18,801 nt of DNA from an uncultured Alphaproteobacteria bacterium (GTDB lineage Bacteria; Pseudomonadota; Alphaproteobacteria; HIMB59): NCBI GenBank assembly GCA_902595525.1, contig CACJQJ010000015.1, positions 1 to 18,801 of the forward strand, written 5' to 3'. Every line of letters begins with the position of its first letter. Positions within the stretch are counted from its first letter, which is position 1. The notes beneath the pieces are model-generated. The model did not search any database. It saw only the letters and a program-made list of their open reading frames with translations, and was not told where the DNA came from. Of this stretch, positions 7,516 through 16,103 are shown in pieces. The position numbers and the translations under genes were made by a program.

Positions 7516-8522
7516 ATGACTTTTCCTTTGAAGATACCATTTGGCCTAAAAATAAGAACGACAATTAATATTGCAAAAGAGATCGCAAATTTATAATCAG
7601 TAGAGATAAATTGTATTAGTGTGCTCGGTTCTAAACTTTCAGGCATGATGTACTTAAAAAATTTTTTATAAGCGTAGGTAAGACCTATTTCAGAGAAAGC
7701 AATTAGAAATCCCCCATAAAATGCACCTAAGGGATTTCCAATACCGCCAACAATTGTTGCTGCGAAAATAGGCAGAAGGTTATTGAAATAAGTGAATGGC
7801 TTAAAACTTTTATCCAATCCATACAACGTTCCAGCGACAGTCGCTAAAATAGAAACAATTATCCAAGTAAGTAAAACAATTTTTTTAGGATCGATTCCTG
7901 ATAGCAAAGCTAAATCCTCATTATTCGAATAAGCTCTCATAGATTTGCCAGTTTTCGTTTTATTTAAAAAATAAAAAAGTATGGAGCAAGTAATAATTGT
8001 TGTAATCAATGTTATCACTTGTGTTGATTTTAATGCAAGTCCCTCATTTAATCCTGTTATTTGCTTAAACTCTCTAGCTTTCATGATAAACTTATGACCA
8101 TCCATAAAGTTTATGTCATTTGGTCCAATGATAATTCTAACAACTGCGTTCAAAACAAACATTATACCAAGACTAACAACTATAAATGTTACGGGATCAC
8201 TTTTTTTATTTCTGTAATATTCAAATACCGTTTTGTCAAAAAATAAACTCACCGCAATTGTCAATAGGATACCAATTGGTAATGCTAGTAAAGCAGTTGG
8301 AAGTAAACCAAATGTAATTCCTTTTGATTGTAAAAACCAAGTAACAAGGATTACAATCATTGTTCCAAAAGCCATTAAATCTCCATAAGCAAAGTTTGCA
8401 AATCTTAAAACGCCATAAATTAAAGTTACCCCAATTGCACCCAAAGCCAACTGTGATCCATAAGTTATTCCGGGCACAATAATGAAATTAGTTACAAGTA
8501 TGATCGAGTTTAAAAAATCCAT
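7512..8522 (-). CDS. livH: Liv-type ABC importer permease (LivH family)
   Basis: The second inner-membrane permease, 336 residues and highly hydrophobic with about eight membrane segments. LivH features are GAIGVTLIYGVLRFANFAYGD (28-48), the cytoplasmic loop TGKSMRAYSNNEDLALLSGID (191-211) and GGIGNPLGAFYGG (259-271). The ATG at 8522 directly follows the livF stop with no gap, and its end overlaps livM by 4 bases. The substrate is shared with the rest of the transporter and is unknown. Confidence 0.92.
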   Translation of the reverse strand: MDFLNSIILVTNFIIVPGITYGSQLALGAIGVTLIYGVLRFANFAYGDLMAFGTMIVILVTWFLQSKGITFGLLPTALLALPIGILLTIAVSLFFDKTVFEYYRNKKSDPVTFIVVSLGIMFVLNAVVRIIIGPNDINFMDGHKFIMKAREFKQITGLNEGLALKSTQVITLITTIITCSILFYFLNKTKTGKSMRAYSNNEDLALLSGIDPKKIVLLTWIIVSILATVAGTLYGLDKSFKPFTYFNNLLPIFAATIVGGIGNPLGAFYGGFLIAFSEIGLTYAYKKFFKYIMPESLEPSTLIQFISTDYKFAISFAILIVVLIFRPNGIFKGKVI

Positions 8523-9224
8523 TTACCCACCTAAGAAAGCCTTTCTAATCTCTTTATCATTTAGAAGGTAATCACCTTTGCCCTCGTAGGCATTTTTACC
8601 AGTCACCAATATATAACCTCGATCAGATATTTCTAAAGCTTGGCGGGCATTTTGCTCAACCATTAGTATGGCTATGTTTTGTTTTTTTATATTTAATATG
8701 TGCTCAAATAATTCAGTCATAATTACTGGTGAAACCCCTGCAGTTGGTTCATCTAACATTAAAACATCTGGCTCAGTCATTAAAGCTCTGGCGATAGCAA
8801 CCTGTTGCCGTTGACCACCTGATAATTCACCTGCAAATTGATCCTTTTTCTCTTTAATTATGGGAAATAAATCATACATCTTCTCTAATCTCGTTGACAA
8901 ATTAGTATCATTTAAAAAAGCACCCATCTCTAAGTTCTCTCTTACTGTTAATTCTGTGAAAATATTTTTAATTTGAGGTACAAAGGATATTCCTAGCTTA
9001 ATTCTATCTTGGGTTTTCAGTTTTGTGATATCTTTTCCATCAAGCACGACGTTTCCAATTTTTAAGTCAAGTATACCAAGCATTGCTTTCATTGCAGTTG
9101 ATTTACCAGCACCATTAGGACCTAGAATGGATACAATTTCACCTCTGTTAACATTAAAAGAACATTCTTCGATAATGTTTACACCTCCATATCCACCAGT
9201 TAAATTTGAAGCAGAAAAAAACAT
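8523..9224 (-). CDS. livF: Liv-type ABC importer ATPase (LivF family)
   Basis: A 233-residue cytoplasmic ATPase that partners LivG. Walker A GPNGAGKST is at 35-43, the Q-loop at about 84, the ABC signature LSGGQ at 134-138 and Walker B VLMLDE at 154-159. The switch position carries the VEQNA sequence (189-193) usual for LivF, where Gln replaces His. The LivF-type opening (LTGGYGGVNIIEECSF) and length are typical. Its ATG overlaps the livG stop by one base (TAATG), and it abuts livH. Confidence 0.94.
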   Translation of the reverse strand: MFFSASNLTGGYGGVNIIEECSFNVNRGEIVSILGPNGAGKSTAMKAMLGILDLKIGNVVLDGKDITKLKTQDRIKLGISFVPQIKNIFTELTVRENLEMGAFLNDTNLSTRLEKMYDLFPIIKEKKDQFAGELSGGQRQQVAIARALMTEPDVLMLDEPTAGVSPVIMTELFEHILNIKKQNIAILMVEQNARQALEISDRGYILVTGKNAYEGKGDYLLNDKEIRKAFLGG

Positions 9225-10000
9225 TATTTTTTATATCCCTTACCTAAATAAGACTCAATAACTTGCTCATTTGACTTTACGTCCTCAGCAGAGCCTTTAA
9301 AAAGTACTGATCCCTCAGCTAAAACAATTACAGGGTCACACAGTTCACTTATAAAATTAAAATCGTGTTCAATCATACAAAATGTGTAACCTTTATCTTG
9401 ATTTAGTTTTAAAATTGAGTCACTTATGTCTCTAAGCAGTGTTTTATTAACTCCAGCACCAACTTCATCTAAAAAAACTATTTTAGCATCTACCATCATT
9501 GTCCTTGCCAATTCTAAAAGTTTTTTTTGACCTCCAGATAGATTTCCAGCTCTCTCATTCTTAAGGTGTTCAATTTTTAAAAATTTTAATACTTCCATGG
9601 CTTTATCTTTAATTAATTCATCTTCTTTTTTAATTTTTTGACTATTCATTAGTGAATAAAGAAGCTTCTCACCTTTTTGATTACCTGGCACTACCATTAA
9701 ATTTTCAATAACTGTCATATTTGAAAATTCGTGTGCAATTTGAAATGTTCTTAATACTCCTAAATGAAATAAGTCGTGTGACTCTTCATTTGTTATTTCA
9801 ACACCATTATAGAAAACTTTACCAGTATCTGGTTTCAGATTACCAGTAATTACATTAAATAAAGTAGTCTTACCAGACCCATTAGGTCCAATAATTCCTG
9901 TTATAGCTTTATCCTTAATTTCTAAAGAGCAATCATTTAGTGCAACTAATCCACCAAATGTTTTCACCAAATTTTCAACTTTTATTAAAATATTGTTCAT
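9224..10000 (-). CDS. livG: Liv-type ABC importer ATPase (LivG family)
   Basis: A 258-residue ATPase and first gene of the importer operon. Walker A GPNGSGKTT is at 38-46, the signature LSGGQ at 154-158, Walker B VFLDE at 175-179, and the switch His is H212 in MIEHD. LivG markers include the opening VENLVKTFGGLVAL, GVLRTFQIAHEF (81-92) and LDEVGAGVN, all usual for this subfamily. It is followed by livF with a 1-base overlap. The start is separated from tRNA-Arg by a 63-base intergenic stretch that holds a candidate promoter. Confidence 0.94.
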   Translation of the reverse strand: MNNILIKVENLVKTFGGLVALNDCSLEIKDKAITGIIGPNGSGKTTLFNVITGNLKPDTGKVFYNGVEITNEESHDLFHLGVLRTFQIAHEFSNMTVIENLMVVPGNQKGEKLLYSLMNSQKIKKEDELIKDKAMEVLKFLKIEHLKNERAGNLSGGQKKLLELARTMMVDAKIVFLDEVGAGVNKTLLRDISDSILKLNQDKGYTFCMIEHDFNFISELCDPVIVLAEGSVLFKGSAEDVKSNEQVIESYLGKGYKK

Positions 10001-10014
10001 TTAAAAATTAATGC

Positions 10015-10042
10015 ATATTAAAGTAGAAAATATAAAGTTGAA
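10015..10042 (-). promoter_or_regulatory. candidate promoter of the livGFHM operon
   Basis: On the - strand, TTCAAC (10037-10042) and TAATAT (10015-10020) are separated by 16 bases, placing a start point a few bases upstream of the ATG at 10000. The leader would be very short and has no clear Shine-Dalgarno. In such AT-rich DNA, chance matches are likely. Confidence 0.33.
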
Positions 10043-10063
10043 GTGGTAAATATTCCAATAAAT

Positions 10064-10140
10064 GCGCTCTTAGCTCAGCTGGATAGAGCATCTGCCTTCT
10101 AAGCAGAGGGTCGCAGGTTCGAATCCTGCAGAGCGCGCCA
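10064..10140 (+). tRNA. tRNA-Arg (anticodon TCT)
   Basis: A 77-base tRNA. The acceptor GCGCTCT (10064-10070) pairs with AGAGCGC (10130-10136); the discriminator is G10137 and the CCA is encoded (10138-10140). The anticodon stem tctgc/gcaga encloses the loop CTTCTAA with anticodon TCT at 10098-10100, reading AGA/AGG, the main arginine codons in AT-rich genomes. The T-arm GCAGG TTCGAAT CCTGC is standard. It diverges from livG and faces the HAD-like gene end. Confidence 0.97.
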
Positions 10141-10176
10141 AGCTATCAATATAATAAAGGGTTAAATGTTAATTTA

Positions 10177-10830
10177 TCAATTTTTAAAAATTGAAATATC
10201 TAATTTATTCAAACATTTTTTACAAAAACTGAAATCATCATCCATATGAAATAGTCCTGGAAATGCGATACATTCTATTTTAGCTTTCTTGGCTGATAAT
10301 GCACTCTCAACTGAGTCCTCTATTGCTATACACTCATTTTCTTTTACACTCAATTTTTTAAGGGCTTCAAAATATATATCTGGGTAAGGTTTTACTTTTT
10401 TTATTAGTTTACTGTTTCCAATAAAATTAAAATCTGTTTTTATTATTTTATCTTTAAGAGTTGTGAAAATAGCATCTATATTTTCAATTGTAGTCGTTGA
10501 TGCTAGACCAATTTTTATATTGTTTAATTTAGCAAATTTAATTACCTCTAAAACACCATCTCTTGGATTAATAGTATTAGAATTTAAATATCTGTTAAAA
10601 TATTGAGTTTTTAGTTTTCTAATTTTTTTTGAGTCTACTGTGTTCTGATTAATATTAGCAAAATATTCAACTCTATTTCTTCCCCCTGATTTTTTAAGTA
10701 AATTTTTATAATTATTTTTATCCCAATACCAATCTAGTCCTATTTCCATAAATGCATGATTAAATGACTGTCTTTGAATATCAGACGTTTCAACTAAAGT
10801 TCCTATAGATCCAAAAATTATTGCTTTCAT
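10177..10830 (-). CDS. HAD-like protein lacking both motif I aspartates
   Basis: A 217-residue protein with the overall plan of CbbY/beta-phosphoglucomutase-like HAD hydrolases. An alpha-helical cap spans about 15-85, motif II lies around S111-T112 (GLASTTT), motif III is K147 (KPYPD) and motif IV is E171-D172 (IAIEDSVESAL). Motif I, normally F-D-x-D-G-T-L, reads F-G-S-I-G-T-L at 6-12. Both the nucleophile Asp and the acid/base Asp are gone (G7 and I9), while the rest is well kept. Classical phosphatase or mutase chemistry is therefore unlikely. It may bind a sugar or organic phosphate, regulate, or use other chemistry. The frame is intact, so this is not a pseudogene by decay. It starts 31 bases after the SDR gene stop and is probably the last gene of that operon. 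Confidence 0.8.
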   Translation of the reverse strand: MKAIIFGSIGTLVETSDIQRQSFNHAFMEIGLDWYWDKNNYKNLLKKSGGRNRVEYFANINQNTVDSKKIRKLKTQYFNRYLNSNTINPRDGVLEVIKFAKLNNIKIGLASTTTIENIDAIFTTLKDKIIKTDFNFIGNSKLIKKVKPYPDIYFEALKKLSVKENECIAIEDSVESALSAKKAKIECIAFPGLFHMDDDFSFCKKCLNKLDISIFKN

Positions 10831-10861
10831 AAAATTATCTAAATTTTGTTAATTACTAATT

Positions 10862-11629
10862 TTATTTAGCAGTCCAACCACCGTCTACCACTATCGACGA
10901 CCCTGTAATCATTGATGAACCATTTGATGCCAAATATACAACTGCAGTGGCAACGTCACTTTCAGTAGCTAATCTACCAAGAGGTATATTTTTTAAAGTT
11001 TCTTTTTTAAATTTTTTATTAATAAAAAACTTTTTTACCATTGGAGTTTCAACAAACGTTGGACAAACAGAATTGACACGAATATTTCTTGAAGCTAAAT
11101 CTAGAGCCATTCCTTTAGTTAACCCTTCAATTCCAAATTTTGTCATATTGTAAGTACTTCTATTCGGTGCTCCAACTTTGCCTAGCTGAGATGACATATT
11201 AATGATACTTCCTCCATTTGTTTTTCTATTTTTAGACTTTAACATTTTTTTGGATGCTAATTGTGCAACATGAAAAGAAGCTTTTAAATTTAAATCAACC
11301 ATGTAATTCATATCTTCTTTTTTAATTTTGTTAAAAAACTCTGGTATATTTGTTCCCGCATTATTTACTAAAATATCTAATCTATTAATTTTTGAAAAAA
11401 CTTCAGTTATTTGATCAAAATCAAATAAATCACAAACAAAAAATTCACATTTTCTTTTTAATTTATTTATTTCTTTTTTAACTTTAATTAGATCTTTTTC
11501 AGTGCGACTTAAAATTATTAAATCAGCACCTGCTTCTGCTAAAGCAATAGCTGAAGCTCTTCCAATACCTTTTCCCGCACCTGTCACAAGTGCTATTTTT
11601 TTCTTGAGACTTAAACTTTTTAAATACAT
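10862..11629 (-). CDS. short-chain dehydrogenase/reductase (SDR)
   Basis: A classical SDR of 255 residues counted from the ATG at 11629. That start overlaps the stop of the preceding dehydrogenase gene by one base (TGATG); an in-frame GTG at 11632 would add a single residue. The cofactor motif T-G-A-G-K-G-I-G is at about 16-23, N-N-A-G at 89-92, and the catalytic triad is S147, Y160 (YNMTK) and K164. The end ITGSSIVVDGGWTAK is typical of the FabG/gluconate-dehydrogenase-like group. S41-R42 follow the second strand and are neutral to basic, which leaves NAD(H) versus NADP(H) open. It oxidises or reduces a secondary alcohol/ketone. Context with the HisD-type enzyme suggests a second oxidation in the same pathway. 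Confidence 0.9.
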   Translation of the reverse strand: MYLKSLSLKKKIALVTGAGKGIGRASAIALAEAGADLIILSRTEKDLIKVKKEINKLKRKCEFFVCDLFDFDQITEVFSKINRLDILVNNAGTNIPEFFNKIKKEDMNYMVDLNLKASFHVAQLASKKMLKSKNRKTNGGSIINMSSQLGKVGAPNRSTYNMTKFGIEGLTKGMALDLASRNIRVNSVCPTFVETPMVKKFFINKKFKKETLKNIPLGRLATESDVATAVVYLASNGSSMITGSSIVVDGGWTAK

Positions 11630-12954
11630 CACTTAGGTCTAATTTTAGATACTGGTTTTCCATAAGCTACATTAATACCACCATATCTTCTTGCTCTAAC
11701 ATTACATTGTTCGGCATGGCCTATAAAACCCTCTAGATATGATAATCTTGATCCATATTCTGCAATTTTTGTAGCTGCTTCATCAGTTGTAATTTTTTGA
11801 TAAGTATGAGTTTTTATAAATTTACCAACCCATAAACCGCCTGTGTATCTTCCAGCTTTTTTTGTCGGTAAAGTATGGTTTGTTCCTATTACCTTATCTC
11901 CATTCGCAACATTTGTTCTTGCACCCAAAAAAAGTGCTCCATAAGATTTCATATTGTTTAAAAACCATTCATCTCTATCTGTCATAACTTGAACATGCTC
12001 TGATGCTATTTCATTAGCTTTCATTAACATCTCATCATAACTTTCACACAAAATTATTTCACCATAATCTTTCCAGCTAACACCAGCAGTATCTTTTGTT
12101 GGTAAAATTTTGAGTAGTCTATCTATTTCTTTTATTGTTTCTGTTGCTAAATCTCTTGAGTTAGTAATCATTATTGCAGGTGAATTATAACCATGCTCTG
12201 CTTGTCCAAGAAGGTCAGTAGCACATATCTCTGCATCTACAGTATCATCGCAGATAATCATTGTTTCAGTAGGACCAGCAAATAAATCGATCCCAACCTT
12301 ACCAAATAATTGTCTTTTTGCTTCCGCAACATATGCGTTTCCGGGACCAACAATCATATCTACTGGTTCTATGGTTTCAGTTCCAATAGCCATAGCTCCA
12401 ACACCTTGCATTCCACCTAAAACGTATATTTCGTGTGCTCCTCCCATTTTCATAGCTGTAACTACAGCAGCATTTGGTTTTCCTTGATAGGGTGGTGTTG
12501 TTGCTATTATTCTAGGAACTCCAGCAACTGAAGCAGTGACTACAGACATATGAGCTGATGCCACCATTGGAAATTTTCCTGCAGGAACATAACAGCCAAC
12601 TGATTGAACAGGTATATTTTTATGTCCAAGAATTACACCTGGTTGAGTTTCCACTTCAATTTCACTTAAACTTTTTAATTGTGCCTCAGCAAACGATCGA
12701 ACTTGTTTTTGTGCAAATCTAATATCCTCTTTGTCATTATCAGAAACTTCATCCACTAATTTACTTATTTCATCTTCAGATAATCTAAATGAACTAGGTG
12801 AGTATTTATCAAATTTCTCTGATAATTCTCTTACATAGCTATCTCCCTTTAATTCAATTTCCTTTAAAGTGTTCTCAACTACTGCTTTGACTTTATTGTT
12901 TTCTTCTGCTCTTTGTTTTTCATTCAAGCTTTTTTTTATAAATTCAACTGTCAT
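11629..12954 (-). CDS. HisD-family zinc-dependent alcohol dehydrogenase, sulfopropanediol-dehydrogenase-like
   Basis: A 441-residue member of the histidinol dehydrogenase family, NAD+- and zinc-dependent. The expected zinc ligands are present: Q251 and H254 (GQAEHGYN), D353 ([10 protein letters not shown]) and H413 (IGHAEQ). The catalytic pair is E319-H320 (ASEH). No other histidine-synthesis gene is nearby. The segment [26 protein letters not shown] (357-382) looks like the catabolic branch of the family that includes 3-sulfopropanediol dehydrogenase HpsN, rather than biosynthetic HisD. I infer a four-electron or two-electron oxidation of a primary alcohol on a small polar substrate. The gene follows the SnoaL-like gene after 2 bases and overlaps the SDR gene. 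HpsN likewise works beside SDR partners, but the substrate here is unproven. Confidence 0.85.
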   Translation of the reverse strand: MTVEFIKKSLNEKQRAEENNKVKAVVENTLKEIELKGDSYVRELSEKFDKYSPSSFRLSEDEISKLVDEVSDNDKEDIRFAQKQVRSFAEAQLKSLSEIEVETQPGVILGHKNIPVQSVGCYVPAGKFPMVASAHMSVVTASVAGVPRIIATTPPYQGKPNAAVVTAMKMGGAHEIYVLGGMQGVGAMAIGTETIEPVDMIVGPGNAYVAEAKRQLFGKVGIDLFAGPTETMIICDDTVDAEICATDLLGQAEHGYNSPAIMITNSRDLATETIKEIDRLLKILPTKDTAGVSWKDYGEIILCESYDEMLMKANEIASEHVQVMTDRDEWFLNNMKSYGALFLGARTNVANGDKVIGTNHTLPTKKAGRYTGGLWVGKFIKTHTYQKITTDEAATKIAEYGSRLSYLEGFIGHAEQCNVRARRYGGINVAYGKPVSKIRPK

Positions 12955-12956
12955 TT

Positions 12957-14066
12957 TTATTTCTTATGAACTAATTTGATCACATCTATTCCTAATTGAA
13001 ATAAAATATGGACAATATCTATTGGTACCCAATTTTCCCTAATAAGACCCTCATTATGTAAATAAAAATCCATTACTCTCATAGTAACTAATTTATTAGT
13101 AGGTTCATATCCTAGCCAATCACTTGAACCGTGTGTTGCTTGAATACTGTGCCAACCACCTGTCATTGAATAATTACCATCACCTATTTCAATGTAATGA
13201 CCAATTTTCCAATAATTTCTTTCTTTAAACGTTAATCTAAATGGTAGCTGATGGTGCTCAATAAAACCTTTTAAACCTCTAGCAGTGCCTATACCACATG
13301 GTCCGTACCACATCATTTTTGGATGCCAATAATCTTTTTGAGGATGGTTAATTAATTTCTGTCTAACACTATCTTTAGTAGCTCCAGTCTCAGTTTCTGG
13401 TTTTATATCTAAACTTCTTTGCATCGTAAGACCTTGATCAAGAGTTCTAGCTGATAAATCAGAGTTTAGGTTTTCAAAAGTTGTTCCGTCTCCAGTAATG
13501 GGTCCTGGCCACATTTCTTCTATACCCAAAGATGAATTAATTGGCCAAAAACCTGCTTGCCTTATGAAATCCATTATATCAATTAACACGTGAGTATTGA
13601 TTATTTTTTCATTTTCTATTTGATGAACTTCACAAATTCGTAAATGAATAGTTTTACCATTGGAGGGAACTCCTAACCATGGATTAACAAAAGTGCCAGT
13701 CAAATGACCAACAGTTGAGACATAAACCCTATCTTGAAAACTCCCTCCAATTATTAAATTATCTCTTCTCTCTAAATCTGGAAAAGAATTCAGTAAAGGT
13801 TTCCAAAGTGTATTAATTATTTCATCAATGCCTTTTATATGATTTACAGGGTGGAATGCATAGATTTCAGCATTTTCATGATATGCATTCTTTATATTTT
13901 GACTTAAATCACTATCTTTGGACTCAGAAATTTTTTTGAGAAGATTTCTAATTTTTTTTTTATTTAATATATTTTCTTTCGGGTCCAAATTTATAATTTT
14001 TGCCCCACTTTTAATTGGGATACCAGTATCAAAATTTTTAATTTCGCTCAAGTTATATTGCCTCAC
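12957..14066 (-). CDS. two-domain SnoaL/NTF2-like protein
   Basis: A 369-residue soluble protein with two NTF2-fold (SnoaL-like, 'ester cyclase') domains, at about 38-170 and 232-365. Motifs include FHPVNHIKG (71-79), FPDLERR (95-101), [14 protein letters not shown] (247-260) and ENWxxIDxxH (344-353). The partial gene at the right edge has the same motifs. SnoaL-fold proteins catalyse cyclisation, isomerisation, dehydration or hydrolysis; which applies here is unknown. The reading frame opens with GTG at 14066, but no ribosome site precedes that codon. A G-G-T-G-A-G-G stretch covering it sits 9 bases before an in-frame TTG at 14051, which is a credible alternative start (364 residues). It heads the leftward operon, 2 bases before the HisD-family gene. 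Confidence 0.85.
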   Translation of the reverse strand: MRQYNLSEIKNFDTGIPIKSGAKIINLDPKENILNKKKIRNLLKKISESKDSDLSQNIKNAYHENAEIYAFHPVNHIKGIDEIINTLWKPLLNSFPDLERRDNLIIGGSFQDRVYVSTVGHLTGTFVNPWLGVPSNGKTIHLRICEVHQIENEKIINTHVLIDIMDFIRQAGFWPINSSLGIEEMWPGPITGDGTTFENLNSDLSARTLDQGLTMQRSLDIKPETETGATKDSVRQKLINHPQKDYWHPKMMWYGPCGIGTARGLKGFIEHHQLPFRLTFKERNYWKIGHYIEIGDGNYSMTGGWHSIQATHGSSDWLGYEPTNKLVTMRVMDFYLHNEGLIRENWVPIDIVHILFQLGIDVIKLVHKK

Positions 14067-14151
14067 CTATCTAATATAAATAAATATTACTTTGATTAAC
14101 TTTATAATTTAAATAATATTTAACAAAATAAGGAAATTTAAAATCTAATTA
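14067..14151. promoter_or_regulatory. divergent promoter region of the two catabolic operons
   Basis: An 85-base AT-rich gap between head-to-head genes. Rightward: TTGATT (14092-14097), 16 bases, TAATAT (14114-14119), then AAGGAAA (14130-14136), which lies rather far from the ATG at 14152. A second -10-like TATAAT lies at 14103-14108. Leftward: TAATAT on the - strand (14084-14089) at a suitable distance from the GTG at 14066, without a good -35. I see no obvious inverted repeat for an operator. The shared region suggests co-regulation of both operons. Confidence 0.45.
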
Positions 14152-15126
14152 ATGACGCAGGATATTAACAGTCGTTTGGTAAAGTTTAATGAGCTAGTTC
14201 CAAGTAAAGTTCCATTTGTAGAAGGTAAGCTCAAAGGGCATCAAGATAGACTTAATTATTCCATAGTTGGTCCTGGAGTGAGTGAGGATACCAAACAAAA
14301 CGTCAAGATAGCTGAAGAGCATGGTTTCAATATCGGTGCAGTAAGTGCCGCTCCAATGAACGGATCGGGACTGCATAGTCACACTACTGCAGAGGTATTT
14401 TTGATATTTTCAGGCTCTTGGCGCTTTTATTGGGGCACAGATGGTAGAGAGGGCGAAGTAGTTTTAAACAAAGGAGATGTTGCTTCATTTCCCACTAATA
14501 TGTTTCGGGGATTTCAAAATGTTAGTGATGAAAATGCATTAATATTTGTTGTCCTAGGAGAAAATGACCCTGGTGTGATAACATGGACGCCAAAAGTTTT
14601 AGAAAAAGCAAAAGAGTCCGGAATGGTTTTATTAAATGATAATACCTTAATCGATCTTGATAAAAATAAAATTCCAGATGGAAAAGTTGCCCTTGAACCT
14701 ATTAAAGAAAAAGATCTAGAGTCTTTCGATCATTACACTTCTGAAGAAATTGAAAAATATGTAATACGTTATGAAAATAAGGATAAATATTTAAAAGATG
14801 ATGAGCATTATAACTCTAATTCAATTTTAAATTACCTTGACTATTTTAATGTTCATAACAAAGATTTTGAGCCAAACATAGACCATAATACAGGCTTTGG
14901 TTTGACGATGTTAAAAGGTAATAATGCTCATATTCATCCGTACACATTAAAAGAGTCTGAAGTTTATTTATGTTTAGAGGGTGAATGGGAAGTAACTTGC
15001 AATGATCAAAAAATCACAATTGGACCAAACGACTCTTTCTCGTCTCCAAGAGGATCAAATAGAAGTTTAAAAAATATTAGCAATCAAGAAGGAAGTATCT
15101 TTATTATACGACAAAAAAACCTCTAA
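14152..15126 (+). CDS. bicupin protein
   Basis: A 324-residue protein with two cupin beta-barrels. The first holds H75, H77 and E81 (HSHTTAEVFLIFSG), then a G-D-V-A-S-F-P block (108-114) as the second cupin motif. The second holds H260, H262 and E268 or E270 (HIHPYTLKESEVYL), then GPNDSFSSPRG (291-301). Both barrels thus keep likely metal ligands, which suggests a metalloenzyme (dioxygenase, isomerase or lyase) rather than a mere binding protein; the reaction is unknown. The layout resembles gentisate-type or oxalate-decarboxylase-type bicupins in outline only. It is the first gene of the rightward operon; the next gene starts 2 bases after its stop. Confidence 0.82.
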   Translation: MTQDINSRLVKFNELVPSKVPFVEGKLKGHQDRLNYSIVGPGVSEDTKQNVKIAEEHGFNIGAVSAAPMNGSGLHSHTTAEVFLIFSGSWRFYWGTDGREGEVVLNKGDVASFPTNMFRGFQNVSDENALIFVVLGENDPGVITWTPKVLEKAKESGMVLLNDNTLIDLDKNKIPDGKVALEPIKEKDLESFDHYTSEEIEKYVIRYENKDKYLKDDEHYNSNSILNYLDYFNVHNKDFEPNIDHNTGFGLTMLKGNNAHIHPYTLKESEVYLCLEGEWEVTCNDQKITIGPNDSFSSPRGSNRSLKNISNQEGSIFIIRQKNL

Positions 15127-15128
15127 TA

Positions 15129-16100
15129 ATGAAAGGTTTTGATAATAAATTTTTAGATCTACCAGATTATATATTTAAAATAACATATCAAATTTGGGAA
15201 AATAAAGATGTTGAGTCAATTAGAGACTATTATGCTGAGGGTATTCCAGTTAGGTCTCCAGACGGTGTAATATATGGCCCTGATGCTGTAGTGAAAGCTA
15301 CTTATGCCACTTTGAATGAATTTCCAGATCGACAGTTATTAGGCGAAGATGTAATTTGGATTGGTAATGAAGAAAATGGATATTTATCATCACATAGAAT
15401 TTTATCTAAGGCGACGCATCTAAATGATGGTATTTATGGAAAAGCTACTGGTAAAACTCTCAAGTATCGAGTAATAGCTGATTGTGCTTGCAAGAATAAT
15501 CAGGTTTATGATGAATGGCTTGTTAGAGACCAGGGTGCTATTGTTCGGCAGTTAAACATTGATCCTAAAAAACATGCAGCAAAAGTAATTGAAAATCAAG
15601 GTGGTAAAGATAAATGCCCAGCTCCCTTTAATAATAACACCTCACATGAAGTAAAATATTTACAAATACCCATCTCAACAAATAATACAGGAATAGATTA
15701 TGCTAATATTTTAAAGGAAATATTTAATAATAATTTTAACATAATAGATAAAGTTTATGATCGATCAGTTAATCAAGAACAGCCCGGAGGCACGAAAGCA
15801 TTAGGGGTAGATGAGGTAAAGAGTTTTTGGTCTTCACTAAGATCTATGTTCCCAGATTCAATTTTTAAAGTTGAACATGTATGCTATTTAGAGGAAAAAA
15901 ATGAGTATAAAAAGGCATCCATTAGATGGTCACTAGAGGGAATTCATTCGGGACCTGGTTTATTTTCTAATCCTAGTAATGCTAATGTTCATATAATGGG
16001 AATATCTCAGGCTGAATTTGGTCCAAGAGGGATCAAAAATGAATGGGTTCTATTTGACGAAACAATAATTTGGAAACAAATTTTATTAAAAACTGGATAA
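15129..16100 (+). CDS. two-domain SnoaL/NTF2-like protein, second type
   Basis: A 323-residue soluble protein with two NTF2-fold domains, at about 15-150 and 190-320. The first has the usual SnoaL course: WENKDVESIRDYY, then VRSPDGVIYGPDAVVKATYATLNEFPDRQ, then the DEWLVRDQGAIVRQLNIDP ending. The second repeats the plan (YDRSVNQEQPGG, MFPDSIFKVEHV, NEWVLFDETIIWKQ). It belongs to a different subfamily from the protein at 12957-14066, lacking the WHxxMxWxGPxGIG motif. The role is unknown, probably isomerase, dehydratase or hydrolase of the pathway intermediate. It is tightly packed between the bicupin (2-base gap) and RraA-like (3-base gap) genes. Confidence 0.78.
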   Translation: MKGFDNKFLDLPDYIFKITYQIWENKDVESIRDYYAEGIPVRSPDGVIYGPDAVVKATYATLNEFPDRQLLGEDVIWIGNEENGYLSSHRILSKATHLNDGIYGKATGKTLKYRVIADCACKNNQVYDEWLVRDQGAIVRQLNIDPKKHAAKVIENQGGKDKCPAPFNNNTSHEVKYLQIPISTNNTGIDYANILKEIFNNNFNIIDKVYDRSVNQEQPGGTKALGVDEVKSFWSSLRSMFPDSIFKVEHVCYLEEKNEYKKASIRWSLEGIHSGPGLFSNPSNANVHIMGISQAEFGPRGIKNEWVLFDETIIWKQILLKTG

Positions 16101-16103
16101 CAA

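Noticed and set aside
10177..10194. Perfect 18-base palindrome (TCAATTTTT and its mirror) at the end of the HAD-like gene
   Set aside because: It is AT-only with no loop and no following T-run on either useful strand; such palindromes arise by chance in this base composition.
10177..10830. Pseudogene call for the HAD-like gene because motif I is degenerate
   Set aside because: The frame is intact over full length with motifs II-IV preserved, which argues for a functional divergent protein.
11629..12954. Biosynthetic histidinol dehydrogenase (hisD of a his operon)
   Set aside because: No other histidine gene is nearby, and the neighbours and the sequence block at 357-382 fit the catabolic branch better.
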